A DNA stretch of 64,000 nucleotides, from contig NC_092574.1 in the NCBI RefSeq assembly GCF_037975245.1, forward strand, positions 20,719,213-20,783,212, written 5' to 3'. Origin of the DNA: Apostichopus japonicus (taxonomy: Eukaryota > Echinodermata > Holothuroidea > Aspidochirotida > Stichopodidae). This document shows, in pieces, positions 42,101-57,100 of the stretch (position 1 is its first letter; each line of letters starts with the position of its first letter). The notes beneath the pieces were generated by a model. It ran no database searches and had not been told where the DNA came from. It worked only from the letters and a program-made list of their open reading frames with translations. The position numbers and the translations under genes are program-made.

Positions 42101-45100
42101 ATTAACCCTGGCCATGTACCATACATTTACCGTGTACCGGATATATTACCTGTAAACCCTGGCCATGTACCATAGATTTACCCTGTGAATGATATATTAC
42201 CTGTTAATCCTGGCCATGTACCATAGATTTATGATATATTACCTGTTAATCCTGGCCATGTACCAGAGATTTACCCTGTGAATGATATATTACCTGTTAA
42301 TCCTGGCCATGTACCAGAGATTTACCCTGTGAATGATATATTACCTGTTAATCCTGGCCATGTACCATAGATTTACTGTGTGAATGATATATTACCTGTT
42401 AATCCTGGCCATGTACCATAGATTTATGATATATTACCTGTTAATCCTGGCCATGTACCATAGATTTACCCTGTGAATGATATATTACCTGCTAACCCTG
42501 GCCATGTACCATAGATTTATGATATATTACCTGCTAACCCTGGCCATGTACCATAGATTTATGATATATTACCTGTTAATCCTGGCCATGTATCATAGAT
42601 TTACCGTGTACCTGATATATTACTTATTAACCCTGGCCATGTACAATAGATTTATGATATATTAACTGTTAATCCTGGCCATGTACCATAGATTTATGAT
42701 ATATTACCTGTTAATCCTGGCCATGTACCTGAGATTTACCCTGTGAATGATATATTACCTGTTAATCCTGGCCATGTACCAGAGATTTACCCTGTGAATG
42801 ATATATTACCTGTTAATCCTGGCCATGTACCATAGATTTACTGTGAATGATATATTACCTGCTAATCCTGGCCATGTACCATACATTTACCGTGTACCGG
42901 ATATATTACCTGTAAACCCTGGCCATGTACCAGAGATTTACCCTGTGAATGATATATTACCTGCTAACCCTGGCCGTGTACCATAGATTTACGGTGTACC
43001 TTATATATTACCTATTAATCCTGGCCATGCACCATAGATTTACCATGTACCTGATATATTACTTGTTAACCATATATAACTTGTTAACCCGGGCCATGTA
43101 CCATAGATTTCTAGTGTACCATATCCATTACCTGTTAATCCTGGCCATGTACCATAGATTTACTGTGTGAATGATATATTACCTGTTAATCCTGGCCATG
43201 TACCATAGGTTTACTGTGTGAATGATATATTACCTGTTAATCCTGGCCATGTACCATAGATTTACTGTGTGAATGATATATTACCTGCTAATCCCGGCCA
43301 TGCCAGGTCATCTCTTTCGTCTCTTTCCAGCTTGGGTGTTTGACGATTGAACGAGTCCAAGACATCAATCAGTCCAGCCAGCGTAAGGACAGCGTTTGAC
43401 TTCAACATGACACCGGGACACTTTATCTGTAGTAGCACCATAGAAGTCACCAACTCTGGTAATAAAACTCCTGCATTGAGATTACAAAAGCAAAAAAAAT
43501 TAAAACATCTCCAAGTAGCACCATAGAAGTCACCAGCTCTGGTAATAAAACTCCTGCATTGAAATTACAAAAGCAAAAATAATTCAAACATCTCCAAGTC
43601 TAGTAGCACCATAGAAGTCACCAACTCTGGTAATAAAACTCCTGCATTGAAATTACAAATGCAAATATAATTAAAATATCTCCAAGTCTGCTTGCTATGT
43701 AGCTCCTCCATGTCAGACTTAAGGCACGAGGTATGCCAATTTCTTGTACCAGTGGAGAGTAAATTCAGAACAGATTACCCAATAGTAAACCCAATGTAAA
43801 CACTAGTACATGTTACTGTATCAACACAGACTATCAATCAAAGTCATTTTTTTTTATTATCTATATATCTCTAATGTCATTTTTTATATTCATCTATCTC
43901 TTTGCAACGGAAAACTATATGAACTCGGCCCTGAATAGCAGCTGCATCTTTGATTTCTAACTGACCCTCAAAGTTGCACAAAAACAAGAAAGAACAACAG
44001 TGATGGGGTGACAGAGGTGGGGGGTGGGGAAGGGGAGGGGGACTGCTTGACATTGTAATATAAGTATTTGAGAGACATGAAAAATATTGTTCTCATTACC
44101 TGACAAGTCAGTGGCAATTAACTCTGACACAGATCCAAAGCACTGAGGGGTCTGGGTAACGAGGTTGGTGGCCTCGCTAAGTATGTTTCGCACGTGAGTG
44201 CTGAGCATCGAAACATATTTGCATAGCAACGACCCGACCCCTAACATCTCTGCATCTGCAAATGGTAGTAAGGTAAGTCGGTTTATTCCATTATAAAGAA
44301 TTTCAATCCATTTTTTTTCTTTTCTGAGTTTAATATCACTTTTAAGAATGAAACAAAATATTTGAAAGGAGAAACTGAGGAGTGAAATGATAAACAAAGT
44401 ATAAATTAAGTAAAAAGCACTTTAAACTGATGAGAATTTATTTACTGAGTGTAGATGAATTCATTAATTAATGGATGAATGGGTAGACGGATGAAGAGAT
44501 GAATGAATGAATGGATGAATGAATGGATGAAAGGATGCATGAATGCATGGATGGATGAATGCCTGTACAGATGGATTCATGAATCGATAATTCAATGAAT
44601 GAACAAATGAATGAATATTTTACCAATTTCTTGACTGACTGCTTTCAGATCCTCTTGCTGGAACGGATATAGACTTCTGACCAAGAGTCTCTGAAACTTG
44701 AGCAGCAGTTCAAGAGAAGTTGACCTCTCCTTGAGGTCATTGAATATAGATTCTTCTTTGGTAAACTCGGTGGTAAACTCTTGTAATTTGGACAAGGTGA
44801 CTGTTGACGCATTTCTGGAATAATCGAGGACGTTTCAATTAATACTATATTATGCCAAAAGTGGCATATGAATATCAATTCTGGACAATATTATAAACAT
44901 TATATACCATGCGAAGTATAATCCATCAAATATGACTAGAGGATATTCAGAATATAAAGAGGTAAATTCAGGGAGAATTAGAAACAGCTCCTTACAGTTC
45001 CAGAACATTAGTCCACTGCTCTTGAGGCCAATTAGCTAAAAACAAAACTAGTATTTCAAAGAAAACTCCACAGTATTTCTGTCTGGTTCAACAGTGGTCT

Positions 45101-48100
45101 AAGCAGCTAGCCATGAGCCTAATGAATTAACTAGAACCATGCTATTATGTTGCAGTCCTCAACCCTGAACTTGTACTCAAGTACATTTTTGTGTACCCGT
45201 AAGATGGTTCTGTACCCATACTTGATCTCAGGGATACAAACAGTACTCAGATTTCCCACTCTGAGGAAATGAAATCCAGTGCTCACACTAGTGGCTTTAT
45301 TGTTTCTAAATGACTATAAGATCCAAAGGCTTTACGTTCCTAAACAGAAATTCTTACTGATGCGCCCTCTCGTATGACTTGTGTACACACTACATCCCCG
45401 AATCTGAGCAGACTGTTTACATTCAGCACATGCATGCAATATCCCTTAAATGTAAATTCCTGGTCCCTCCAAAAAAGTCCTTATCTCTAATCTTCTGACT
45501 ACACCACTGGTATTACCTTAATAGTTGTTGTACTAGTTGAAGCAATGGTATACTGGTAGTGATCTCCTGTGAAGCTGGTTGTAGCTTCTTCTTCCTCTTC
45601 TTCACCGTGCTGAGACTTCTCCGTCCATCTGCTCGGGAGTCTCTATCTTCCTCTGATGGCGCTATAACCAAAAGAGATACAGATTTTAAAAACATTATAT
45701 ACGTATATGATGTTATCTGTAGGGATTTAGGAAGACATCCCTTCATCATGTTGCTGTGAATACTACACCCCTCTATAAAGGTGCAAATTGACGTACAGAG
45801 CTGTTTGTACAGTGCATGTAGAAATGTAAGCTGTACAGAGCAACTCTTTCAGTGCACGAAAGAAGGTTACACTAGTTGGAGCTGCTGTACTGCTGCATAA
45901 GCCAAAACTTGAAAAGGCAATAAAATATTGCCAGTGTGTGTTATTACTACTCCTAACAGTACCCTAACATTTGAAAAAAAGTTGCTCGGAACTTGTAAAA
46001 AGTTAGGACCATGTTGCTAGGCAATATTAATTTCAATTTTTTTCAATTTAAATTTATTTCTCATATGTTTGTACAAGACTAAAACAAAAATAACATTACA
46101 GTAGGAAGGTTAACATATGAAGGACATTAGACAAACAGCAAGGCTGTTATCTCAGCTGGTGACCAAGTCCCCACCATTTCTTTCGTTCCAATGGTGTTTT
46201 TTTTTTGTACAGGTAGTTAGATGAAGCATCGCAACATGTAAATATCAAACGTATCTTACTTCTCTCTCCGTGTTCTTCGTCTTCCCCCATATCATCTTCT
46301 CCCGGGTCCGCAACCTCTTTCTCCCGCTGGCTGTCCATTTCCCTTATCTCCGACCAAATGGCTGCATGGAGGGCAGACTGAAGACCTCCATCTGCCATCA
46401 AACTCCCGACCAGGAGGTCCATCATGAAGCGGTGACCCGGGGTCATTGAAACGTCATCAGTACCTGCAGGAAAATATGAGAGATTGAGCTTTCAATAATA
46501 TCAGGTATATTTCTTCTCCTGACCAAATACAATGAGATAGACCAATAGTTACAGCTTACACTGATCGAGGAGGGCATAAAAAAAAACTAACTTTTGTAAT
46601 AGAAAAAATTCTCAAACACAAATATAATAGCTCAAGTCAATAGGAAAAATAAAGTAACTTTTTCATTTTAATAATATAATCACATGAATATAATTTCTGC
46701 ACTTAAAGGGAAGATTCTCCATAACAACAAAATACCCTTCACATACTGTATCAAAAATATATATATACAAAAACAAACAAAAAACGAAAAAAAAACTCTG
46801 AATTGTTTCAATTCAATATATGAGCCTTTAAGATGAAATTTCCCATTATAATAGATGAAATTCAAACTCATTATATATTAATTATCTTCCCCAAAACTTC
46901 TTACCAGCACTCGGCAACAAGCCCGACAGAGCGCGTGCCCTCTCCTCGGCTGTTGGAAGTAGCAACGACCACCCCGTCTGTAGCGCTGACTGAGCCGCCA
47001 TTTGGACAGACGGCACCACCCCGGCATTGCTGGCTAGATCAACGATCCTCTGCTTGAGGTTGGATAAGAGTGGACTGGTGCAATCTAAGCCCAGCTTTGT
47101 GGGATCTTCACCCTGACATATGGCTGCATGAAGCTATGAAAAGAGAGGTAGAGGACAAAGAAAGGATTCAAGAGAATCTTAAAATTTTAATTCATAGGTT
47201 TTCTTCTTCACCAGGATTATACAGCTCCATGAAGGTATACGAAAGGTGATTTTGAAAAGCAGCATTGATTACATTGTTAGTTATCCGACATATGTTCAGA
47301 ACAGTTGGAAGAGGTTGCAGATTCAAAACCATCACACCTTCCCACCTTATAATTTAAACATCTAGTGATGCCTGATTAATCCATTGTTCCTCCCACCTGC
47401 CCTACACCCCCCCCCTCTCCACTCTCACTCAACACTTCACCCTAACTTCTCTCCTGTGCATCATTCAATATAACACACCACCTCATCTGCTACTGCCTGT
47501 TTTTAGGTGTTTGCTTCTCTCAATGTTTGTCCCCCTACCTAGCACCCTCTCTTTGTTATTTCTCTCCTGAGTTTAACCTCTGTCAAAGAATCATCATCTC
47601 ACTGTGATTCATCACAATTTCCACTGTTCTCTCTCTTCCAGTATCCAATATTGTGTTTACTTTTCCTAGATGAACCTTTCTGTAACGTTTGCCAGTTTGC
47701 CTCAAGAACAGTAAAACCTTCTTGGATCTAAACATCAGACCCTTCACCTTTAATGCATTTTTACCTGTAACCGTAGTAAGTTCAACCCCGCCACTGCCAT
47801 GCATTCTTTCTCCTGCGGAGGCGGCCAATCTTTGGATTGTTCCAGACCGTCACAGACTCTCTGGAGGAGTTGATCCAGCCTCTCAAATGTCGGTCTGACC
47901 ACGTGGACGCTGAACGGCACTCTCAGACCCACAGACCAGTTGGCACTGGATGTCCAAACAAAGCTCTGAAAAACAGAAGCAAAGAGTCAATTCATTTAAT
48001 TGTAAATACATAAATACAGTAATTATGAGCATCCTCTAGATAAAAGAAAATGAAAAGGGTCATTTGACTACAAAAGACACAAATTTTGAAGAGAGAAGCC

Positions 48101-51100
48101 CTAAAAAGGGCCATCTCGCAAGTTACCAAAACAAACTCAACAATATCACCCTGCTGCCTCTTTTTTTCAGAATAATTTCAATTGTATATAAACCAAAATT
48201 TGTATCAAACTACATAGCACTGGACTACTTGCATGTTCATTGTGCAAACCACAGAAGCCATGTGGAAAACACCTTTGCACCCAAAAGTACTGGGCGTGTA
48301 GGCAAATCAGTAAACCCAACGAACAACGGCACAGCCTTCTCACAGAGAATCAAACAAATGTTTGAAGACCTCTTTAAAGGCATCCTAGGGGCTTGGAAAT
48401 CAGTGTTGTCATTTTCTTTCTCCAGTATAGCAACAACAAAAATTAATTTGTCCCCGAATAAACACTGACTGGAATCACGTCCAACTTAGCTATGCAAACT
48501 TTTGATTGTATTTCTTTGATGAATCTCTCATGGGTGCAACTCAAAATTGAGTCATCTGCTAGAAAAGGATGGCACACTTTCTCTGTCCCGGACCAGCCTG
48601 TTCCTCGTTCCTCACCTGTGCAGTACCGCAAGCTACCCCACAGAAGGACTTTCCCTCCAACTGCGTCACCATGACGGGCTCAGGTTTTCCCTCCTTCCCC
48701 ACATCCTCTCCCAACCCGAGCTGTCTCTGGTCGTTGCGTCCCCAGCAGTACACCTCTCCCAGATCGGTGAGAACGATGACGTGACTGTTGGCGGCATAGA
48801 GGTCCACCACCATCTTCCCCTGGAGTGTTTTTTCCAACATCTTCGGATGCCTCTGATGTTCTTCGTTACCGTGGCCTAATCGATGGTTATCTCCTTTACC
48901 CCTGGAAAAAATTAATAGCAAGTATATTAAATACTGAGATATCTATGAATATACCCCTGTAAAAGAATTAATCATTTAGGTAATATACTTAATACTGACA
49001 TATGTAAGGATGTACCGCCCAATGAAAATATGGATGTTATGTATCAATGTTATTCTATGTTGCCAAGGTAAAAGAATTAAGGACAGTACCTACTGAATAC
49101 CGAGAGATGTGTGAATATACCCCTGAATGAATCAATGAATTCTATGTTAGAATAGTACCCACGTGGAAGAATTAATAACAGGAAATACTTCACACAGACA
49201 AATGCATGAATAATAGCATTTGAAAGAAGCCATTCTAGAAGGCAGTTATTTGTAAACACAGAACAGTTACATTGTAAACAGGGAACGCCAAATGGTTTGG
49301 TAGCATTACAATTCAGAGAAATAAGCATTTTGGACTTTTTCTTTAGATTTTCATATCTATTATATTGTTAATTCAATGTTATTTGTTTTATCAGGCTGGC
49401 ACAAAGTATTAGTACCTTTGGGAAGCAACTCCAGACCTGCTTAATGACAAAGTATTTTGATAATATTTTTTAATTCTTCTATTTCTTTTTGTCTACAGTA
49501 TATACTGGATGTCCTAATTGCACCTTGAGCTTGCACTGCACAGTACAGCTACAACGTGTACACTACAAATCCATCGATATTATTGTACAGGACACCATGT
49601 CTAAAGTATGCCCTGAACCTATGGCCTTAATACAGATGCTGTAGGGTTTACTGGCACTTCTAATACCACTGGCTCCACCGACGAGACTCTCCTCTTCCCC
49701 TGTTGGTTTCTTTCTTTCTCTCTTTCTTCTCTCCATCCCTTGTCTACTAATCCTCTTACATCTATCTCTTTGTGTTCACCATGCTCATTAACCTGTCTGT
49801 ATTCTGTGTGTGTTTTTGTCCCTTCTGTTACTGTTACTTTTCATTTAGCCTTCGAAGAATATCCTGCTAGGATCGAAACTTAGGGCCAACTTACTTTTAC
49901 ACATTCACGAGACTAAGAAGCCAAGACTTACCAAGTCCAAACAGATCCGTCTTTCGACAGAGCAACAGAAAACTGAGATCCGCAGGCTACTTTGGTTATC
50001 TGGCAATCCGACAAGTTTTCCATTACCATGGGTACTTTGCCGCCCTCGCTTCCTCCTCTGCCAAGCTTGCCAAAGTCTCCATTACCCCAAGAATAAACTT
50101 TTCCTGTGGGAAAAGAAACCGGATTGCCAGAAGGCTTTGTGATTTTTGCTTTTCATAAAGTTTATATATGGAATCACCTGATTGATATGAACAACTGACG
50201 AAAATGTGTCCTAAAGTCAAGTTAAGCAGAACATCAGACATGAATTCCAAATAACTTGACCATTGCAAATGTATTTAGCTTCGTTGTTGACATCCTTCCA
50301 CCTTACAGTTCTTGAGTTATCGTGGTTTACAAGTTTCTCGGACTTTGACCTCTGTTCGCCTCAAATGACCTTTGACCTCCACAGCAAACAATGGGGTTCT
50401 TCTACTCAACATCAAATTTGCATCCATGCACTACATATGGGGTTCATCCGACTTCTACTTTGTAAGTTAACATGTTTACAAACCAGTTTACAACACCTGG
50501 ACTGTTTTCTTTTTAGCAACCAAACAACCCCATCAATAATTTATGATTCCACTCAATTCTAATGTATTTATTACTTTTTGAACAAAATGTTTCATATCAT
50601 TGCTACGGGCAAATAGCTCTCTCCTAATTGAAACTGTGTCTTTCACTCTAAAAATGTTGACATACTTTTGACAAAACCACACGGAACTCTAAAATCCCAT
50701 CGAAAATGTCACCCAGAGGCCAACCCAAAATAAATCTCAACTAAGTTTTAACCAATACCTAAAATGAAAAAAAACAATGATGAAATGTCAACTACTATGA
50801 GCAGAAAGTGTGCAACTTGTCAACATGTCCATTACTTCTAAGTACTTCCCGGCCGATGGAAGTGAGATGCTCACTTACCAGGACGTAATAGCCTCATTAA
50901 TCGAACTTTTTTATATCACCTCGGTTTTCAATGGAGTACATGTCTGGAAAACACATTGTCTGCCACGTTGAAGCCAAACACGTGGAAAACAAAATCGTAA
51001 GAAGCAGTTTTATGAAGTCCCATCTGACAGAGTTTTACTGAGAAAGAGACTATAAACTAAAGCCGTCTCAAGTAATTTAACGACACACCCACTGAACACC

Positions 51101-54100
51101 ATCACACGTGCCTAAGCTTTATCAACTGCTCGTGTTCCATAACGTGGTAAAGCCCATTAGACATTGAAATTACACTAATTTCTTCCATTCCATTTAATTA
51201 CACTGGAGCAGAGAAAGAAGGGTAAGGAACTTTTCCTTCATTCTATCATTTTTCTCTTTAGTTTACGGCTTCAAACTTCCCTATATTTAGATCTTTATAT
51301 GAGACGAGCACTTGAAGTAGTGACGTATTAATTAAATGTGACGTAAACATATGGGGCTAGATGTGTTACCAATCTCCCCACCACCACCCCCACCCCCACC
51401 CCCCACCCAAAGAAAAACAGATTAACACATTCATTGATAATTTAATCACCAAATTGTGTTTTCCCCTACATTAACACATTCAAGCGCTTCAGTCAAAACT
51501 GTTTGTGCATATTTTCTTACAAATCCATGACAAAACTAATTGCCTCTCAACATAATTTCTATTTTACATTTACAAATACATTAACACGCCAAATATTTTC
51601 ACGGTCTTTTTGTTTTCACTTTCAAGGTAAACATGTGGAGTAAAATTGATATGATATTGTACTTTTGAAATTTCATTTAAACTAAATAGGACCCCATTTC
51701 TACTTGAAATGCAAATGTTAACACTGTTAAAGACTGTCGCTTTACATATCTGACGTTCATTTACTAAGTCTGGGTACATTAACAAAACAAAGTAAAACAA
51801 ACAAACAAATATTTATTTAGCGGTAGACTACATCCATCCATAAAAAAGTATTTTCAGTTTAACAGAACAAAAGACAAAATTACAATAGTGATTTCATACC
51901 TGACATCGTTAGGGCGAGCGTCTGACCGTTTATACCCCCGCACGCTACTTGCTTCACCTGCTCGCCTTGTAACCCCTCGACCAGTTTGGGTTTAGGTTGG
52001 TCATCGCTTGTTCCTATTGTAAATACAACATAAAGTTTCTTTAAAAGACATTCAATCTTGCAAATAGAGACCAAGTAGAAAACTCTTTAAAGTGATTATC
52101 GCAAATTTTTCACTTATTTCTTATCATTATCATTTTTTTTTTCAATTTTTAAGCAGTGTTTGAAAAGCTTCTTCAATTGCTTTATAAGCACTTGCAAAGA
52201 CACCCTGTTGTTGTTTTTTTTTTTTATCCTCTAGAGATCTATAGATTGATATTTGTGAGATAGAACAAAGAGACTATTGCTATTATCAAGAGGAGACATG
52301 AGAATGTGAGGATACATTTTATAGAAGAGCTCTTCTGTAATGCCTCCAATTTTATAGCTCGTCGTTGTAAAGTACTCCGAAAAAGCTTTCAAAGAGCAAT
52401 GTCTAATGGGTTTTCATATCTGCAGTGATCAAACAGAATTTGAATTATTGGCTAGATCAGAAGGAATATGAGAGCAATTCCTAGCATTGTTAATGTCTGC
52501 TTTTAGAAATAATCAGGTGATAAAGATAAACAGCCATCGCTTGATTGTCTCAGTCGGAGAAAAACACGATCTCAGGGGTGTAATAAAGAGACTATAAAAC
52601 TGTTGATCAAAGTCAATGACACAAGGAGGATAAGGACTGTTTCACGTCACACTTCAACTCCGTATCTTTTTATTGGGGGGGGGGGGAGAGGGTGGTTTAT
52701 GAGGACAAACAAACTTCATAGAGTGTACAGAGCATATTACACTGGCAATGTTGAGTCGAACCGGCTAGTAGTGGAAAATGTAGCTGAATCAAGAGAGGGG
52801 ACAACCAGGCAAGATAACCTCTGTGATCAATTTGTGATTCAAACACAATTACTTTATGATGATATTTGTTCCCAAAGTTTTTGGACGTCAACAAATTTGA
52901 GAGGAGCGATCATCGTATACATTCTGTAAGCACATCTGTAGCCTTGCAAGTCATAAATCGATGAAATTTTAGATAATTTTGCCTTACCGTGACCTAGCCT
53001 TCCGTACAGTCCTTTGCCCCAAGTGTATAGTTGTCCGTTTGATGTGATCACTGCACTGTAACCGGCACCACAAGAGATGGAGGTCACAAGGTTACCAGAG
53101 TCCATATCTGGGAGATCGGCCACTAGAGTGGGTTCCTCTGTGATCCTGCAAGGTAAGGGTCCAACGAGGGGAATGTGATAGATCCTATCAGATCAGGGTA
53201 CCTAACACACCGGATGTGTGAATCAAAGTAATCGACAACCCCACATGGAAGCACATGGTAAATACACAAATCACACAGAGCTAAAGAGTGACGTAGAAAT
53301 TTCTTTCTTGTTTATCCAGCGGGGGTCTCAGAGTTTATAGCATGCCACAACATGTTAAGAAAGGTCAACTTGGATGGTAAATAAACATGCTACTGCCAAC
53401 CAACACACACTGAAACCACAAATTAAGCCTTTTCAAAGTCTTTGAGTGTCTTGAACTCTAATAGAACCTGTCCACTCACAGAAAATGAGATCTCAAGCAA
53501 GTTTTGAATAGCTAACTAGGATTCGTTAGGACGAGATCCAGGGGCAGGGGTGTGGGGCATGGTAAAGACCACCAATCCCTTTTCAACCTACTCTAAAATT
53601 CAAAAGATGTCATTAGGACAAACACTGCATTTCGACTTAATTATAGACCTAATGTATAGGCTAAATATGCCTAAGAATGCACCATTGGACAAAGATTTTT
53701 TTTTCTGTGCGAGGAACACCAGATCACACTACACAGGGGTTCCCTTTCAAGTAGACCACAGCCACCTCCATCCCTTTCTATAATATCCTGGATATCTGCC
53801 CCTGGTCATTACCCGCTGACCATCGAGGTACTCGTTTCTAGGGAAAATGACATCCCCAGGGGAGATGCTTATACGTGTATCATAAATAAAGACAAATAAA
53901 CAAAATACATATTAAACAGACATCCTAAAAACAGGGGCTCAAAGTAAACACACCTGCCAACATTGTTAGGAAATTTTCTCTCCATGAACAACATTGAAAG
54001 GACATGGAAGTACACCATCGAGAGGACATTAAAGACCTGATTGCTTACCCAGTATCGTCACCGTTGCCCCAGATGTAGACCTCCCCAGCGGTGGTCAGGG

Positions 54101-57100
54101 CCAGGTAATGATGGCCTTCATGGTATGTCGCTACCTGGACTACATCTTTACTAGACAGCTCTTCCACAAAGTAAAGACTCTGTATGAAGATCACAGCAGT
54201 AAGTGAATTAGTATTTCTTCCTTTTCCTCTTTCATATGCCTCCCTGAATAATTTACTCTGTATTAAAGTGTACAATTAACAAATAGTTCCAAGAGTATTC
54301 CAACCAGTGACCTCCGAGATGTCACTGATAGTTTATGTGATCTTATGATATGATCTGTCTCTTAGAAGAAGGGGTGTACGGGGTGAGGAATTTTCGGTGA
54401 GGATGCATGTGTGTGTATTGGGGGTAAGGGGTGGGTTGGCGAGAGGCATGATCTTGTGGAAATGTCTCTCTCTCCACCTCTCTCTCTCTCTCTCTCTCTG
54501 TCTCTCCCATTCTCAGACTTTCCCAATTCTTACAAAGTACCACATTAAGCATCGACCACAAACCTGTTCTTCGCTGTTGAAAAATTGCATGTAGACGTCC
54601 CCGGTCCTCGTCAATATGAGCAGACACCATTCCGAGACACACATATGAACCACGCCCAGTTTGCTGAACTTTTCAAGTTGTGCTGGGCGTCCGAAGGAGC
54701 TACTCCCGCTGCTGTCCGATGTGAATGGCAAAAGACCCCATCCGTAGATCTCTTGAGGTGAAGGAATCAGTGGCCCCTGTTGAATGAGAGAACACAGGAA
54801 ATAAAGTGTAGCTAAAGAAACATGGCAAGAGGCATATTACAGAGGTAGACAATTTGACGTTCAGATGGAGAAAGAAATATTTGTTGAAATCCCCATCTCA
54901 ATGTCTTGTCCCTAACTCAAGATATGATGAGTTGAAAAATCAAACTCTTTTACGAATCCCGTGTGATGAAAAAAGAGAGGGTAAATGGATTGAGGAGACA
55001 TTTACTAAAATTAAAATACTGGAATGATCCCCTTCTTACTTTATTTCTATTTTAGTCTTAATTTTAATTTTTTATCTTACTAATACATTGGAACCTAAAG
55101 TCATGCCACCTGCTATCCAAAATAACATTTAACATTAACACATTCCAATTACATTCCAATGCCTTAGATGAGTCTTTGGCACAAGAAGTTTTCTAAACAT
55201 AGTAAGTCTCTCTTTAAACATATATGCATGCTAAGCTAACTACTTTCCACATCTTACGGTATATTAAAATTTGTCAAAAACTTATCAGCTGGGTGTTGCA
55301 CATTTTTTTTTTGACCTGTTGCAACTTTCATGAAACGGTAAATATAAACGATCATGTCTGACCAGACGACAAAATACAAAGTATGGGGCTGGAACTAGTG
55401 ACCCCAGTCAACATATGTGTTCTTCCATCTGAAATATATCTCCCTCTCTTTATTTAGGCTAATCCATATATCCACCTTCTTTGTTTGGGAATGCCAATAA
55501 GTAGCTCTAAGCCTTGCATACCATTTCACAGAGGTCACACCCTAGTGTAAAATGAGAATACCTTTGATCCAATTACAGTGAGCAATTTGCAGAGAACTAA
55601 CCTTCTCAGAGAAGCAAAAATGACTATCATAACTTTTAGGATCAATCAAACAGCCTTGTGAGCAACACCACAACGACACATTTTTTTGTTCTGACAGGTT
55701 GGGTGTTACTTGTACAAGTTTTTTGCATCAGTAACACTGCATCATCTAAACAAACTCAAAAGTGACAGGCAAAGGATTTCATGTTAAAAGTGACAATCTA
55801 AATATTACCTAACTATTATGAGTAAAGTAAAACTCATTTTCACTGAAGAAAAAAATGTTTGAAGAGACTGAGGAGGTGGAAGGGGTGGGGGGGGGGGGGG
55901 GGGGTGGGAGGGCATGGAAGTGGGCACTTTACCTTCTGAGTGAGTGGTGGAGGCATGTATGGAGAAGCCAATCGGTCAAGATGTGCCACAGCAACTACTG
56001 CCGCCTGCTGTAGATCTATATAAGCTTCATCGTCCTCTGGTAGTCTCAGGTACCTCAGAAATGATTCTGTCGGGTTCTTACTCATCTCAGGTTGCCCCTG
56101 TTTTTATAGGTGAAGAAAAAAAAACAATGGATCAGATACTAATACACAACCAGACAGTTAATTAGTTATAATGTGAATCCTTGCCCACTGTAAATTTAAG
56201 AATATTCCATGTGAGCACTGAGGAAACAAAATTCGGGGGGGGGGGGGGGAGTAGGGCTTTTTGGGTGGAGGAAACTAATTTATTATTTGCTACATCCATT
56301 TTCCAAACAAATAATACCATCCCATCAAAAAACAGGATGCCTTCATGCATTCTACAACTAATTCAGCAAATGATGTCAAAATGATGACTAAAATACTCTA
56401 ACTCAAAACTTTCATGCAAGAAGACAAAACGTGAGATGAAAAAGGTCGTTTCAATTACTTGTGAACATTCTGGGGACTGTAAGCACAAGTACAATACACA
56501 TTACATCCACTGTGATAGATGGTCATATCTATACGTTTGAACGTGTCTGCTAAATCCACACCCACAAAAACAAAAACATTGTGTCCTATCATAAAAGTGA
56601 AAGGGACGTGTCCGTGAATTTTTTTTTTTTAAAGTGACTACTTTCCAAATAAAACAGTACAGTATCAAATGTCAAGTTTTACAAATTAACTCTGAGATTT
56701 GGCTAAATCCCGCTCATGACATCGAAAAGGTCATTGAAATTACTGGTATTACGATGGAAGGGCCTTCGTTCCCGCGAGAACATAGTAAGTTGAATCTCTC
56801 TCTCTATCTCTCCCTCTCCAAAAGTCTACAATTTGGTCATTAATCTCACTCCAAAGCAGCTTGTTGAGCATGTGATTTACCAATTTCTGGTTAAGTTTTT
56901 ACCAATTCTTCTACACATGACCTCAAATAAAATTACACAATCCATCAAACTCTGACATGATCGTGTTTCGTTTTCTTTTTTTGCCATCAAAATGGATATT
57001 TATTAGCAACTTAACTTGCAAGTTAAAAAACAAGAGTCACAATACATACGAGAATGAAAGCACCAGAGTTGGGAGACATTTTTTTTTCTTGCAAACTAAA

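Noticed and set aside
41571-43170. Several plus-strand ORFs of about 62-73 codons with Tyr/Leu-rich repeats
   Set aside because: They arise from translating the E17 minisatellite on the wrong strand. The repeat explains them fully.
48064-48468. 134-codon plus-strand ORF in the intron between E10 and E11
   Set aside because: No recognisable domain or family similarity and AT-rich composition. It is most likely a chance ORF or a decayed element in an intron.
55885-55910. Poly-G runs (also near 24610, 52676, 56236 and 63345)
   Set aside because: Ordinary homopolymer runs. They may weaken sequencing accuracy but show no clear function.
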